A DNA stretch of 64,000 nucleotides from positions 62,001 to 126,000 of the forward strand of contig NZ_JACLQD010000004.1 in assembly GCF_014243445.1 (NCBI RefSeq), written 5' to 3'. Made by a program: the position numbers and the translations under genes. The first letter of the stretch is position 1. Every line of letters starts with the position of its first letter. The notes beneath the pieces were generated by a model that worked only from the letters and a program-made list of their open reading frames with translations, was not told where the DNA came from and did not search any database. The DNA comes from Paragemmobacter straminiformis. Lineage in GTDB: Bacteria; Pseudomonadota; Alphaproteobacteria; Rhodobacterales; Rhodobacteraceae. Positions 17,485-27,924 of this stretch are shown piece after piece.

Positions 17485-18440
17485 TGCTCTCGCCCGAAAT
17501 CGAGCCGAGCCAATCCGACGATGCCGCCCGTGCGGGCTGGCTGTATTACGTCGCCGGAATGACGCAGGACCAGATCGCGCGCGAGTTGGGCGTGAGCCGC
17601 CAGCGGGCGCAACGGCTGGTCAGCCGCGCGATGGCCGAGGGGTTGGTGCATGTGCGCATCGAGCATCCGATCGCGGCATGTCTGGAGCTGGAGCAGGCCC
17701 TGACCGACCGTTACGGGCTGACGCGGGCGCGGGTGGCGCCGGGGCTGGGTGCGGGGGCCGATGCGGTGCGGGCCATCGCGCCGGCGGCCGCGCAAGAGCT
17801 GGAGCGGTTTCTGGCGATGTCCGAGCCTTTGGTCATCGCGCTGGGCACGGGGCGGGCCTTGCGGGGGATGGTCGATTCCCTGACCGGGCTCGATGCGCCG
17901 CAGCACCGTCTGGTGTCGATGATCGGCAATATCGCCCCCGACGGGTCGGCGAGTTTCTTCGATGTCATCATGCGGATCGCCGACAAGGTGCGCGCGCCGC
18001 ATTATCCGATGCCGATGCCGGTGATTTCCGCCACGCGCGAGGAATTCATGGCCTTCACCGCGCTGGGGCCCATCCGGCAGGTCCGGCAACTGGCCGAGCG
18101 GGCGGATGTGATCTTTGTGGGGGTGGGGCAGATGGGCGATGACGCGCCGCTGCTGGCCGACAAGTTCATCACGCGCGCCGAGTTGACGGCGCTGCAGAAG
18201 CGCGGGGCCATCGGCGAGATTGCGGGATGGGTGTTCGACGCCGAGGGGCGCTATCTCGAAAGCCCGGATGACACGCGGTTGGGCGGGGTGCGGATCGATC
18301 CGCGCCTGCCCCGTCCGGCCATCGGCGTGGCGGCGGGGGCGTCGAAAGTGCCCGCGATCCGTGCCGCGCTCAAGGCGGGAATCCTGAACGGGATCGTCAC
18401 CGACGAATCATCCGCGCGGGCGATTCTGGCGCAGGGCTGA
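17484..18440 (+). CDS. smoC: SorC/DeoR-type sugar-responsive regulator of the polyol operon
   Basis: The 318-residue protein has an N-terminal HTH (GMTQDQIARELGVSRQRAQRLV) and a SorC-type sugar-binding domain: LVIALGTGRALRGMVD, SMIGNIAPDGSASFF, VGVGQMGDDAP, and ASKVPAIRAALKAGILNGIVTDE at the end. It lies directly upstream of the smo importer, as expected for its regulator; the symbol follows that position. The effector is likely sorbitol, mannitol or a phosphorylated product. Candidate binding sites are the repeated GCTC elements before smoE. Confidence 0.75.
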   Translation: MLSPEIEPSQSDDAARAGWLYYVAGMTQDQIARELGVSRQRAQRLVSRAMAEGLVHVRIEHPIAACLELEQALTDRYGLTRARVAPGLGAGADAVRAIAPAAAQELERFLAMSEPLVIALGTGRALRGMVDSLTGLDAPQHRLVSMIGNIAPDGSASFFDVIMRIADKVRAPHYPMPMPVISATREEFMAFTALGPIRQVRQLAERADVIFVGVGQMGDDAPLLADKFITRAELTALQKRGAIGEIAGWVFDAEGRYLESPDDTRLGGVRIDPRLPRPAIGVAAGASKVPAIRAALKAGILNGIVTDESSARAILAQG

Positions 18441-18450
18441 CCGCCCCCTT

Positions 18451-18516
18451 GCTGCAACGCAGCATTTTCAGGGACTTGCAGGAAAAATATGGCGCCGTCG
18501 GAACCCGACGGGCCTT
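18451..18516 (+). terminator. Hairpins after smoC (probable terminator)
   Basis: Two stems follow the smoC stop. The first is GCTGC-AAC-GCAGC (18451-18463), followed by ATTTT. The second is CCGTCGG/CCGACGG (18495-18511), followed by GCCTTTG. They probably end the HAD-smoC transcript before the smoE promoter. Confidence 0.55.
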
Positions 18517-18560
18517 TGTGCGTTGACGTCCGTTTTGTGGGCGGAATTTTTGCCCGCCTG

Positions 18561-18641
18561 CTGAATTTTCGCTCAACAAGTCACTTGACTTGAAGGGGGG
18601 CGATATGAGTAATTGCTCGTCAGGCGATGAAATGCTCAGTC
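18561..18641 (+). promoter_or_regulatory. Putative SmoC operator region upstream of smoE
   Basis: CTGAATTTTCGCTCAACA (18561-18578) and ATGAGTAATTGCTCGTCA (18605-18622) share a TGA...GCTC..CA pattern, 44 bases apart (about four helical turns). A third GCTC element (18634-18637) lies 19 bases further on. The smoE start at 18663 has GGGAGG. Assignment to SmoC is inference. Confidence 0.4.
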
Positions 18642-18662
18642 GCTTGTTAGGGAGGACTACCC

Positions 18663-19976
18663 ATGAAAATGACTTACCGTGCCCTTTTGGGCGCGTCGGT
18701 CGCGGCTTGCCTTTCGGGCGCTGCGCTGGCCGAAACCACCATCACCGTGGCGACCGTCAACAACGGCGACATGGTGCGCATGCAGGGCCTGATGGACGAC
18801 TTCTACGCCAAGCACCCCGACATCAAGGTCGAGTGGGTGACGCTGGAAGAGAACATCCTGCGCCAGAACGTCACGACCGACATCGCGACCGGCGGTGGCC
18901 AGTATGACGTCATCACCATTGGCACCTACGAGGTTCCGATCTGGGCAAAGCAGAACTGGCTGGAAAGCCTGAACGACCTGCCCGCCGACTATGACATCGA
19001 CGACCTGCTGCCCGCGATCCGCGGCGGTCTGACGGTGGACGGCAAGCTCTATGCCTCGCCCTTCTACGGCGAGTCGTCGTTCCTGAACTATCGCAAGGAC
19101 CTTGCCGAAAAGGCCGGGATCACCATTCCCGATGCGCCGACCTGGGACGACATCAAGGCCGCAGCCGCCGCGATGACCGACAAGGACGCGGGCATCTACG
19201 GCATCTGCCTGCGCGGCAAGGCCGGCTGGGGCGAGAACATGGCCTTCCTGACGACCATGGCCAACAGCTATGGCGCGCGCTGGTTCGACGAGAACTGGCA
19301 GCCCCAGTTCGACCAGCCGGAATGGAAAGCGGTCATGACCGACTATGTCGAGTTGCTGACCAAATACGGCCCGCCCGGCGCGTCGAACAACGGCTACAAC
19401 GAAAACCTGACGCTGTCGCTGCAAGGCAAGTGCGCCATGCGGATGGACGCCACGGTTTCGGCCGGTGCGCTGACCGATCCGGCGCAGTCCGAGTTCGCGG
19501 ACAAGGTGGGCTTTGCGCTGGCACCCGACGCGGGCCTTGGCAAGCGGGCCAACTGGCTTTGGGCATGGTCGCTGGCGGTTCCCGCCTCGTCCGACGCGAA
19601 AGAGGCCGCCAAGACCTTCATCAACTGGGCGACGAACAAGGACTACATCGCTCTGGTCGCTTCGAAGGAAGGCTGGCGCAATGCACCTCCGGGCACCCGC
19701 ACCTCGCTTTATGCGAACCCGGAATATGCGGCGCTGCCCTTTGCCAAGATGACCATCGACTCGATCAACGCGGCTGATCCGACCAATCCGGCCACCAAGC
19801 CGGTGCCCTATGTCGGCGTGCAGTTCGTCGCGATCCCCGAGTTCGCGGGCCTTGCGACCAGCGTGGGCGAAGTCTTCTCGGCGGCGCTTGCCGGACAGAA
19901 GACCGTGGACGAGGCGCTTGCCGAAGCCCAGACGCTGGCCGTCGATGAAATGACCGCTGCGGGCTACATCAAGTAA
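18663..19976 (+). CDS. smoE: Polyol-binding protein of the sorbitol/mannitol ABC importer
   Basis: The 437-residue protein has a Sec signal peptide (MKMTYRALLGASVAACLSGA, cleavage after ALA) and family-1 binding-protein features (GGGQYDVITIGTYEVPIWA, YASPFYGESSFLNYRKD, KFINWATNKDY-like FINWATNKDYIALVASKEG). Order and downstream genes match the Rhodobacter smoEFGK-smoS-mtlK polyol operon. It works in the periplasm, delivering sorbitol/mannitol to SmoFG. Two strong hairpins directly follow, likely raising its level over the membrane subunits. Confidence 0.88.
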   Translation: MKMTYRALLGASVAACLSGAALAETTITVATVNNGDMVRMQGLMDDFYAKHPDIKVEWVTLEENILRQNVTTDIATGGGQYDVITIGTYEVPIWAKQNWLESLNDLPADYDIDDLLPAIRGGLTVDGKLYASPFYGESSFLNYRKDLAEKAGITIPDAPTWDDIKAAAAAMTDKDAGIYGICLRGKAGWGENMAFLTTMANSYGARWFDENWQPQFDQPEWKAVMTDYVELLTKYGPPGASNNGYNENLTLSLQGKCAMRMDATVSAGALTDPAQSEFADKVGFALAPDAGLGKRANWLWAWSLAVPASSDAKEAAKTFINWATNKDYIALVASKEGWRNAPPGTRTSLYANPEYAALPFAKMTIDSINAADPTNPATKPVPYVGVQFVAIPEFAGLATSVGEVFSAALAGQKTVDEALAEAQTLAVDEMTAAGYIK

Positions 19977-19982
19977 GAAGCA

Positions 19983-20052
19983 TCTCCGGGCCGGCTCCCA
20001 CGGCCCGGAGAGGTAAGGACGGCTTGCGGACCGGCGTGTCCGGTCCGCAAGC
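19983..20052 (+). promoter_or_regulatory. Tandem hairpins between smoE and smoF
   Basis: A perfect 11-bp stem (19983-19993 with 20001-20011) and a perfect 13-bp stem (20022-20034 with 20040-20052) stand in tandem, 6 bases after smoE. No T run follows. Such intercistronic structures usually protect the upstream mRNA from 3' decay or attenuate transcription, giving excess binding protein. A comparable hairpin follows urtA. Confidence 0.7.
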
Positions 20053-20170
20053 CCGCCGTTCCGGATCCGGCCCGAAGGCCATTTCCTTGCGCCCCTGTTG
20101 TCGTTGGTTTCATCCGCGTCGCTTCGACGGCACCCTTGGCATCGCCATCTGACACCGGAGACCCTTTCGC

Positions 20171-21043
20171 ATGTCCACACATTCCAGCCGCTTCGCCGCC
20201 CGTCTGATGGTGGCCCCGTCGGTCGCCCTGCTGCTGATCTGGATGATCGTGCCGCTGGTGATGACGATCTACTATTCGTTCCGGCTGTATCGGCTGGTCT
20301 CTCCGGACCGGACCGGCTGGACAGGGTTCACGAATTACACGTGGTTCTTCAAGTCGAGCGACTTCTGGCTGGCGATGGGCAACACGCTGGCGCTGGTGGG
20401 CGGGGTGCTGGCGATCACCGTGGTGCTTGGCATCGCCATCGCGCTGCTGATCGACCAGCCGGTCAAGGGGCAGGGGGTGCTGCGCATCCTTGTCATAGCG
20501 CCCTTTTTCGTGATGCCGCCGGTTGCGGCGTCGATCCTTGAAAACCTGTTCATGCATCCACAGAACGGGCTCTTCGCCGCCGTGTCGATCTATTTCGGGT
20601 CGGACCCGATCCTTTACATGCAGGACTATCCGATGTGGTCGGTGATCGGCATCGTGTCGTGGGAGTGGCTGCCCTTTGCGACGCTGATCCTGCTGACCTC
20701 GTTGCAGTCGATGTCGTCCGAGCAGTTGGAAGCCGCCGAGATGGACGGCGCATCCGCGCTGAGCCGGTTCCGCTATATCATCCTGCCGCACATGATGCGG
20801 GCGATTACCGTGGTGATCCTGATCCAGACGATTTTCCTGCTGGGCATTTTCGGCGAGATCTTCACCACGACGCAGGGCGGGCCGGGGTCGGCTTCGACGA
20901 CGCTGCCCTATCTGATCTTCAAACAGGCCATCGTGGCCAAGGACATCGGGCGGGCCGCTGCGGGCGGGATCATCGCGGTGGTTCTGGCCAATATCGTCGC
21001 CATCTTCCTGATGCGTGGCATCGGCAAGCATCTTGATGCGTAA
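20171..21043 (+). CDS. smoF: Polyol ABC importer permease (MalF type)
   Basis: The 290-residue membrane protein begins with a hydrophobic span SVALLLIWMIVPLVMTIYY. Its EAA loop (EAAEMDGASALSRFRYIILP) contacts SmoK. It has about six membrane segments and is the partner of SmoG. Positioned 194 bases after smoE, beyond the hairpins. An ACCGGAGACC ribosome-binding site precedes ATG 20171. Confidence 0.9.
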   Translation: MSTHSSRFAARLMVAPSVALLLIWMIVPLVMTIYYSFRLYRLVSPDRTGWTGFTNYTWFFKSSDFWLAMGNTLALVGGVLAITVVLGIAIALLIDQPVKGQGVLRILVIAPFFVMPPVAASILENLFMHPQNGLFAAVSIYFGSDPILYMQDYPMWSVIGIVSWEWLPFATLILLTSLQSMSSEQLEAAEMDGASALSRFRYIILPHMMRAITVVILIQTIFLLGIFGEIFTTTQGGPGSASTTLPYLIFKQAIVAKDIGRAAAGGIIAVVLANIVAIFLMRGIGKHLDA

Positions 21044-21054
21044 GGATTAGAGAC

Positions 21055-21885
21055 ATGGCACGCGCTGTAACCCCCCGCCGCATGATCCTGACCACCATCG
21101 CCGCCTGGGGCGTGGCACTGGTGATCGCCTTTCCGGTGATCTGGATGATCCTGACCAGCTTCAAGACCGAAGCCTCGGCTGTCGCCTCGCCGCCCGAGTT
21201 GATCGGGGCAAGCTGGACGGTCGAGAACTACGTCGAGGTCTGGTCGCGGTCGGATTACCCGCGCTTCTTCTGGAATTCGGTGGTGATTTCGGTCGGATCG
21301 ACCCTGCTTGGTCTGGCGATTGCCATTCCTGCGGCCTGGTCGATGGCTTTCGTGCCGGGGAAAAAGACCAAAGACCTGCTGATGTGGATGCTGTCGACCA
21401 AGATGATGCCCGCCGTGGGTGTGCTGATCCCGATGTATCTGCTGTTCCAGCGGCTTGGGTTGTTCGACACCAAGATCGGGCTGGTGCTGGCGCTGATGCT
21501 GATGAACCTGCCGATCATCGTCTGGATGCTTTACACCTATTTCAAGGAAATTCCGGGCGAGATCCTCGAGGCCGCCCGCATGGATGGCGCGGCGCTGTGG
21601 AACGAGATCGTCTATGTGCTGACGCCGATGGCATTGCCCGGCATCGCCTCGACGCTGCTGCTGAACATCATCCTTGCCTGGAACGAGGCGTTCTGGACCA
21701 TCACGCTGACCACCACCAAGGCGGCACCGCTTTCGGCGTTCATTGCCAGTTTCTCGGCCCCGCAAGGGCTGTTCTACGCAAAACTCAGCGCTGCCAGCAC
21801 GATGGCGATTGCGCCGATCCTTATCCTTGGCTGGTTCAGCCAGAAACAACTCGTCCGCGGCCTGACATTCGGCGCGGTGAAGTGA
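21055..21885 (+). CDS. smoG: Polyol ABC importer permease (MalG type)
   Basis: The 276-residue membrane protein has hydrophobic segments from [20 protein letters not shown] onward, and an EAA loop [20 protein letters not shown] followed by MALPG. It completes the channel with SmoF. It starts 11 bases after smoF and is followed 7 bases later by smoK. Confidence 0.9.
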   Translation: MARAVTPRRMILTTIAAWGVALVIAFPVIWMILTSFKTEASAVASPPELIGASWTVENYVEVWSRSDYPRFFWNSVVISVGSTLLGLAIAIPAAWSMAFVPGKKTKDLLMWMLSTKMMPAVGVLIPMYLLFQRLGLFDTKIGLVLALMLMNLPIIVWMLYTYFKEIPGEILEAARMDGAALWNEIVYVLTPMALPGIASTLLLNIILAWNEAFWTITLTTTKAAPLSAFIASFSAPQGLFYAKLSAASTMAIAPILILGWFSQKQLVRGLTFGAVK

Positions 21886-21892
21886 GGGCGAC

Positions 21893-22887
<995 letters not shown>

Positions 22888-22891
<4 letters not shown>

Positions 22892-23658
22892 GGCTTCAGG
22901 GAAAAACGGCGCTGATCACGGGGGCGGCACGCGGCATCGGGCTGGAATTCGCGCGGGCCTATATCGCCGAGGGCGCGAAGGTCGCGCTTGCGGATATCAA
23001 TGCCGAGGCGGTTGCCAAGGCGGCGGCAAGTCTTGGTCCGCAGGCGGTGGCCGTGCAGATGGATGTGACCAGACAGGACAGCATCGACGCGGGCTTTGCC
23101 GAGGCGATCGGCAAGCTGGGCAAGCTGGACATTCTGGTGAACAACGCCGCTCTGTTCACGGCGGCCCCCATCGTCGAGATTACGCGGGCCGATTATGACA
23201 AGCTCTTTGCGGTGAACGTGGCGGGCACGCTGTTCTGCCTTCAGGCGGCGGCGCGCCACATGATCGAACGCGGGCAGGGCGGCAAGATCATCAACATGGC
23301 GTCACAGGCCGGACGGCGGGGCGAGAGCCTTGTCGCGGTCTATTGCGCGACCAAGGCTGCGGTGATTTCGCTGACGCAAAGCGCGGGGTTGAACCTGATA
23401 AAGCACGGGATCAACGTGAACGCCATCGCCCCCGGTGTGGTGGATGGCGAGCATTGGGACGGGGTCGATGCCTTCTTTGCCAAGTATGAGGGCAAGGCGC
23501 CGGGCCAGAAGAAACGCGAAGTGGGTGCTGCGGTGCCCTTCGGGCGGATGGGCACGGCGGCGGACCTGACGGGGATGGCGGTGTTCCTTGCCACGGGCGA
23601 GGCGGATTACGTCGTGGCGCAGACCTTCGGCGTCGACGGCGGCAACTGGCTGGCCTGA
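22888..23658 (+). CDS. smoS: Sorbitol (glucitol) dehydrogenase, SDR family
   Basis: The 256-residue short-chain dehydrogenase has the NAD site [17 protein letters not shown], catalytic [20 protein letters not shown] (Ser, Tyr, Lys) and [26 protein letters not shown] and the GEHWDGVDA segment are features I recall from Rhodobacter sphaeroides sorbitol dehydrogenase, which oxidises sorbitol to fructose and galactitol to tagatose. It is followed two bases later by a closely related second SDR gene. Confidence 0.9.
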
Positions 23659-23660
23659 GA

Positions 23661-24434
23661 ATGGAACGGCTTGCGGGCAAAAAGGCACTTATCACGGGCG
23701 GGGCGCGGGGCATCGGCCTTGCGACCGCGCGGGCCTTTCTGGCCGAAGGGGCCGAGGTTTGCGTGGCCGACCTGCACCAAGCGTCGGTCGATGCGGCGGT
23801 GGCTTCGCTGGGGGCGGGGGCCTTTGGCATTGCCATGAACGTCGGCACCCAAGAGGGGATCGAGGCGGGTGTGGCCGCAGCGGTCGCGGCCTTGGGGCGG
23901 ATCGATGTTCTGGTGAACAATGCGGGGGTCTATGACCTTGCCGCCATCGTCGACGTGACGCGCGAGAGTTACGACCGGCTGTTCGCAGTCAACGTGGCGG
24001 GGACGCTGTTCACGATGCAGGCGGTGGCCAAGGCCATGATCGCGGGCGGGCAAGGCGGGAAGATCATCAACCTTGCCTCGCAGGCGGGGCGGCGGGGCGA
24101 GCCGCTGGGGGCGGTCTATTGCGCGACCAAGGCGGCGGTGATTTCGCTGACGCAAAGCGCGGGGCTGAACCTGATCAGGCACGGGATCACTGTGAACGCA
24201 ATCGCGCCGGGTGTGATAGAAAGCGACATGTGGGACCATGTCGACGCGCTTTTCGCCCGCGCCGAGGGCCTGGCCATCGGCGAGAAGAAGCGGCAGGTCG
24301 CGGCGGGGGTGCCGTTCGGGCGCTTCGGCACGGGCGAGGAAGTGGCGGCAATGGCTGTCTTTCTCGGCTCGGCGGATGCGGATTACGTGGTGGGCCAGAC
24401 CTATGGCGTCGATGGCGGCAACTGGCTGGCATGA
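23661..24434 (+). CDS. Second SmoS-like polyol dehydrogenase, SDR family
   Basis: The 257-residue paralogue of the preceding SmoS has [38 protein letters not shown] and APGVIESDMWDHVDALFARA. The catalytic Ser/Tyr/Lys are intact. The N-terminal cofactor half and the substrate loop (residues about 190-215) differ most, suggesting a different polyol. About 60 bases around [16 protein letters not shown] are almost identical in DNA between the two genes, so duplication or gene conversion is likely. Confidence 0.87.
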   Translation: MERLAGKKALITGGARGIGLATARAFLAEGAEVCVADLHQASVDAAVASLGAGAFGIAMNVGTQEGIEAGVAAAVAALGRIDVLVNNAGVYDLAAIVDVTRESYDRLFAVNVAGTLFTMQAVAKAMIAGGQGGKIINLASQAGRRGEPLGAVYCATKAAVISLTQSAGLNLIRHGITVNAIAPGVIESDMWDHVDALFARAEGLAIGEKKRQVAAGVPFGRFGTGEEVAAMAVFLGSADADYVVGQTYGVDGGNWLA

Positions 24435-24659
24435 GGGGGCAGAGATGGACCGAGGGTTCTGTGACAGGCTTCGCCCCATGACCGGAACGGCGCTGCCGGT
24501 GCTGTCGAACGACGCATCGGCCGGATGCGCCGCGAATAACCGCATCGGCGGGCGCGACGCGCTTGCCGGTGCTTCCCCTTGCTCGCCCCGGGCGAGTTCT
24601 TGCACCGGCGCCACGGTCCTTGTGATCGCCGGGATGCCCAAAACCGTCTGAGGCTTACC
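24435..24659 (+). other. Unassigned gap before mtlK
   Basis: This 225-base stretch interrupts an otherwise tight operon. It has an open frame on the plus strand (from ATG 24445 to 24651) whose translation shows no recognisable family. It also contains CCCCGGGCGAG/CTTGC-type GC pairs but no clear terminator. It could be a remnant of a lost gene or a leader for mtlK. Confidence 0.4.
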
Positions 24660-26099
24660 ATGACCCATACCGTCGATCTGCCTGCCTATGACCGTGCCAA
24701 GCTGACACCCGGCATCGTGCATATCGGCCTTGGCAATTTCCACCGCGCCCATATGGCGGTCTATCTCGACGATCTCTTCGCCAAGGGGCTGGCCCATGAC
24801 TGGGCGATCCTTGGCGCGGGTGTGCGGGCCAATGACGCGCGGATGCGCGATGCGCTGCTGGCGCAGGACTGCCTGTCGACGGTGATCGAGCTTGACCCCT
24901 CGGGGCACAGGGCGCGGCGGGTGGGGGCGATGGTCGGCTTCATCGAGGTGCAGCCCGACAATGCGGCGCTGATCGCGGCAATGGCAGAGCCGGCAATCCG
25001 CATCGTGTCGCTGACCGTGACGGAAGGCGGCTACTACGTCGACCCCGCCACGGGGCGCTTCGATCCGACCCATCCCGATATCGTGGCGGACGGGGCCAAT
25101 CCGGCCAAACCCGCCACGGCCTTCGGTGCGATCCTTGCGGCGCTGCGCATGCGCAAGGCGGCGGGTGTCGTGCCCTTTACGGTGATGTCCTGCGACAACC
25201 TTCCCGGCAACGGCCATGTGACCGAGGCCGCCGTGGTGGGGCTTGCCCGCCTGTCCGACCCCGCATTCGCCGACTGGGTGCAGGCCAATGTCGCCTTTCC
25301 CAATGGCATGGTCGACCGCATCACCCCCGCCACAGGCCCGCGCGAGCGGGCGATGGCGGCGAGGTTCGGCCTTGGCTCCGACCCCGTGCCGGTCACCTGC
25401 GAGCCGTTCCGGCAATGGGTTCTTGAGGACAGGTTCACCGCAGGCCGCCCGCCGCTGGAAGCGGTCGGCGTGACGCTGTCGGACCATGTCCATGCCTATG
25501 AGGTGATGAAGATCCGCATCCTGAACGGGGGGCATGCCATCATCGCCTATCCGGGCGGGTTGATGGGCATCGAATATGTGCATGAAGCGATGGCCGAGCC
25601 GCTGATCGCGGGCTTTCTGAACAAGGTCGAGCGCGAGGAGATCATCCCGATCATTCCGCCGGTGCCCGATACCGATCTGGGCGCCTATTACACGCTGATC
25701 CAGGAGCGGTTCTCGAACCCCGAGGTGGCCGATACCGAGCGGCGGCTTTGTCTGGACGGGTCGAACCGGCAGCCGAAATTCATCATCCCCTCGATTGCCG
25801 ACAATCTGGCGCGGGGCGTGGTGCCGCGGGGGCTGATCCTCGAAAGTGCGCTGTGGTGCCGCTATTGCGCGGGCGTGGCCGATGACGGGGCGGTGATCGA
25901 GCCGAACGATCCCAACTGGGATCGTTTGCAGGCGGTGGCCAGGGCTGCGGCATCGGACCCTGCGGCCTGGCTGGCGATGGAGGACATCTATGGCGCGGTC
26001 GGGCGTGATCCTGCGGTGATCGCCTGTTTCGCGGGGTTCCTCGGGGATCTGGCGGCGCGCGGGACGCGGGCGGTGCTGGCCGATTTCATCGCCGGGTGA
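24660..26099 (+). CDS. mtlK: Mannitol 2-dehydrogenase, long-chain polyol dehydrogenase family
   Basis: The 479-residue protein starts MTHTVDLPAYDRAKLTPGIV and has the NAD-binding HIGLGNFHRAHMAVYLDDLF. The catalytic motif KxxxxNxxH is seen in VMKIRILNGGHAIIAYPG. It oxidises D-mannitol to fructose with NAD, and Rhodobacter MtlK also uses arabinitol and sorbitol. Length matches the family. It lies in the smo operon after the 225-base gap. The fructokinase gene expected after mtlK in Rhodobacter is absent here. Confidence 0.9.
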   Translation: MTHTVDLPAYDRAKLTPGIVHIGLGNFHRAHMAVYLDDLFAKGLAHDWAILGAGVRANDARMRDALLAQDCLSTVIELDPSGHRARRVGAMVGFIEVQPDNAALIAAMAEPAIRIVSLTVTEGGYYVDPATGRFDPTHPDIVADGANPAKPATAFGAILAALRMRKAAGVVPFTVMSCDNLPGNGHVTEAAVVGLARLSDPAFADWVQANVAFPNGMVDRITPATGPRERAMAARFGLGSDPVPVTCEPFRQWVLEDRFTAGRPPLEAVGVTLSDHVHAYEVMKIRILNGGHAIIAYPGGLMGIEYVHEAMAEPLIAGFLNKVEREEIIPIIPPVPDTDLGAYYTLIQERFSNPEVADTERRLCLDGSNRQPKFIIPSIADNLARGVVPRGLILESALWCRYCAGVADDGAVIEPNDPNWDRLQAVARAAASDPAAWLAMEDIYGAVGRDPAVIACFAGFLGDLAARGTRAVLADFIAG

Positions 26100-26181
26100 T
26101 TGCGGGCGGCCGCAGCGCAGCCTAGCCTTCGGTCCGCAGACCGCGGCGCGGTCGGGTTTCGGGGGGCTTCGGGGTGCGGCG

Positions 26182-27555
26182 ATGGATTTGACCGATCTGA
26201 CGGCGGTTCGACTGGCGGCGCTTGTCGCGCAGGGCGAGGTTTCGGCGCGCGAGGTGGCCTTGGCGGCGCTTGCGCGGATCAACGCGGTCAACCCTGCGCT
26301 GAACGCGATCGTCGCGCCCTGCGAGGACGAGGCTTTGGCGGCGGCAGATGCGGTCGATGCGGCGCGTGCAAGGGGCGAGGCGGCCGGGCCGCTTGCGGGC
26401 GTGCCGGTGACGGTCAAGGTGAACGTCGACCAGATCGGCCATGCCACGACCAACGGCCTGCGGCAGAATGCGGGGCTGGTGGCCGACAGCGACAGCCCCG
26501 TGGTGGCGAACCTGCGCAAGGCGGGGGCGGTGATCGTGGGGCGGACGAACACGCCCGCTTTCAGCTTGCGCTGGTTCACGCGCAACAGCCTGCACGGCGC
26601 GACGCTGAACCCGCGCGCTGCGGGCCTCACGCCGGGCGGGTCCTCGGGCGGGGCGGGGTCTGCGGTGGCGGCGGGGATGTGCGCCATCGGGCATGGCACC
26701 GATATCGCGGGGTCGATCCGCTATCCGGCCTATGCTTGCGGCGTGCATGGGTTGCGCCCCTCGCTGGGGCGGGTGCCCGCCTATAACGCCACGGGGGCTG
26801 ACAGGCTGATCGGCGGGCAGCTGATGGCGGTGTCGGGGCCTTTGGCGCGATCGGTGCCCGATTTGCGGCTGGCGCTGGCGGCGATGGCGGCGCCCGATCC
26901 GCGCGATCCCTGGTTCATCGCCGCCCCGCCCGAGGGGCCGCCCCTGCCGCGCCGCGTGGCGCTGTGCATGGCGCCTGACGGAATGGCGGTGGCCCCTGCG
27001 GTGCAGGCGGCGCTGCTGGCGGCGGCCGAGCGGTTGACGGCGGCAGGCTACGGGGTCGACGAGGTCGCCACCCCGCCTTGGGCCGAGGCGATGGCGGTGC
27101 AACTGCGCCTCTGGATGGCCGATATGCGGCACGGCGCGGCACAGGCGGTGCAGCGCGAGGCCGATCCCGACGCGCTTTTCGTTTATGACTGCCTGTGCCG
27201 GATCGTGCCGCCGCTGACGGCCGAGGTGCTGATGGAAACCCTTCAGGCCCGCGCGCGGCTGACGCGGCTTTGGCGTGGCTTTCTGGCGGATTGGCCATTG
27301 GTGCTTTGCCCGGTTTCGGGCGAGCCGCCCTTTCCCGATCATCTCGACGTCCTTTCCGAATCCGCTTTCCAGCAGGTGCTTGCCGCGCAGATGCCGCAGA
27401 TCGCGCCGCCGCTGATGGGCCTGCCGGGGCTGGCCGTGACGACCGACCTGACAGGGCCGACCCCGATGGGGGTGCACCTGCTGGCCGACTGGCACCGCGA
27501 GGATGTGCTGCTTGCTGCGGGCGAGGTGCTGGGCGCTGTCGTGCCCCGGGCGTGA
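26182..27555 (+). CDS. Amidase-signature family hydrolase
   Basis: The 457-residue protein has the amidase Ser-Ser-Lys triad: Lys in VPVTVKVNVDQIG, Ser in GLTPGGSSGGAGSAVAAG and Ser in HGTDIAGSIRYPAYACG. Substrate specificity cannot be read from the sequence. It lies 82 bases after mtlK and before a terminator-like repeat. It also lies just ahead of the urease locus, so an amide or urea-derivative substrate feeding nitrogen metabolism is possible but speculative. Confidence 0.85.
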   Translation: MDLTDLTAVRLAALVAQGEVSAREVALAALARINAVNPALNAIVAPCEDEALAAADAVDAARARGEAAGPLAGVPVTVKVNVDQIGHATTNGLRQNAGLVADSDSPVVANLRKAGAVIVGRTNTPAFSLRWFTRNSLHGATLNPRAAGLTPGGSSGGAGSAVAAGMCAIGHGTDIAGSIRYPAYACGVHGLRPSLGRVPAYNATGADRLIGGQLMAVSGPLARSVPDLRLALAAMAAPDPRDPWFIAAPPEGPPLPRRVALCMAPDGMAVAPAVQAALLAAAERLTAAGYGVDEVATPPWAEAMAVQLRLWMADMRHGAAQAVQREADPDALFVYDCLCRIVPPLTAEVLMETLQARARLTRLWRGFLADWPLVLCPVSGEPPFPDHLDVLSESAFQQVLAAQMPQIAPPLMGLPGLAVTTDLTGPTPMGVHLLADWHREDVLLAAGEVLGAVVPRA

Positions 27556-27591
27556 GCCTGTCCTGACCCCTTGGCTCTGCGGAGAGGTCGC

Positions 27592-27754
27592 ACGGGGGGC
27601 CGTCTGCCCCCCGTCGCGCGCGGCGCGCGACTCCCCCCGAGAGTATTTTTGCAAAGGTGAAGCGGGCAGGTGTTTCCTGCTGCTTTCATGCTCGTTCAAA
27701 TATCCTCGGGGGGAGGCGCGCTTTTGGCGCGCCCGGGGGGCAGACGGCCCCCCG
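27592..27754 (+). repeat. Composite intergenic repeat with terminator hairpins (copy 4)
   Basis: Hairpin ACGGGGGGC/GCCCCCCGT (27592-27614), left arm CCCCCCGAGAGTATTT (27633-27648), right arm AAATATCCTCGGGGGG (27698-27713) and hairpin GGGGGGC-AGACG-GCCCCCC (27735-27753). It ends the smo/amidase run. The remaining bases to 27924 show no gene; any ureD promoter must lie there. Confidence 0.75.
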
Positions 27755-27924
27755 TCGCTTTGGCGGGGGACGGGACGCCTGTTTTCGGATGTGCCGCAAA
27801 TTTGGGCGAAGCGCCGCAAAGGCGGGCGATGTGGCGGGCAGGGGTCAGTGAAGGGTTCCGGCAGGACGGGCCGTGGTTGAGGCCCGGCGGGGCTTGGGCT
27901 TTGGCTGGGGCCAAGGGGAGCACC

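Noticed and set aside
24445-24651. A 68-codon gene before mtlK
   Set aside because: It is open and has an ATG, but the translation is compositionally odd, matches no family I know, and lacks a clear ribosome-binding site. Described as an unassigned gap instead.
23607-26699. 1030-codon open frame on the minus strand opposite the SDR, mtlK and amidase genes
   Set aside because: It spans three clear plus-strand genes and their junctions; a GC-bias shadow.
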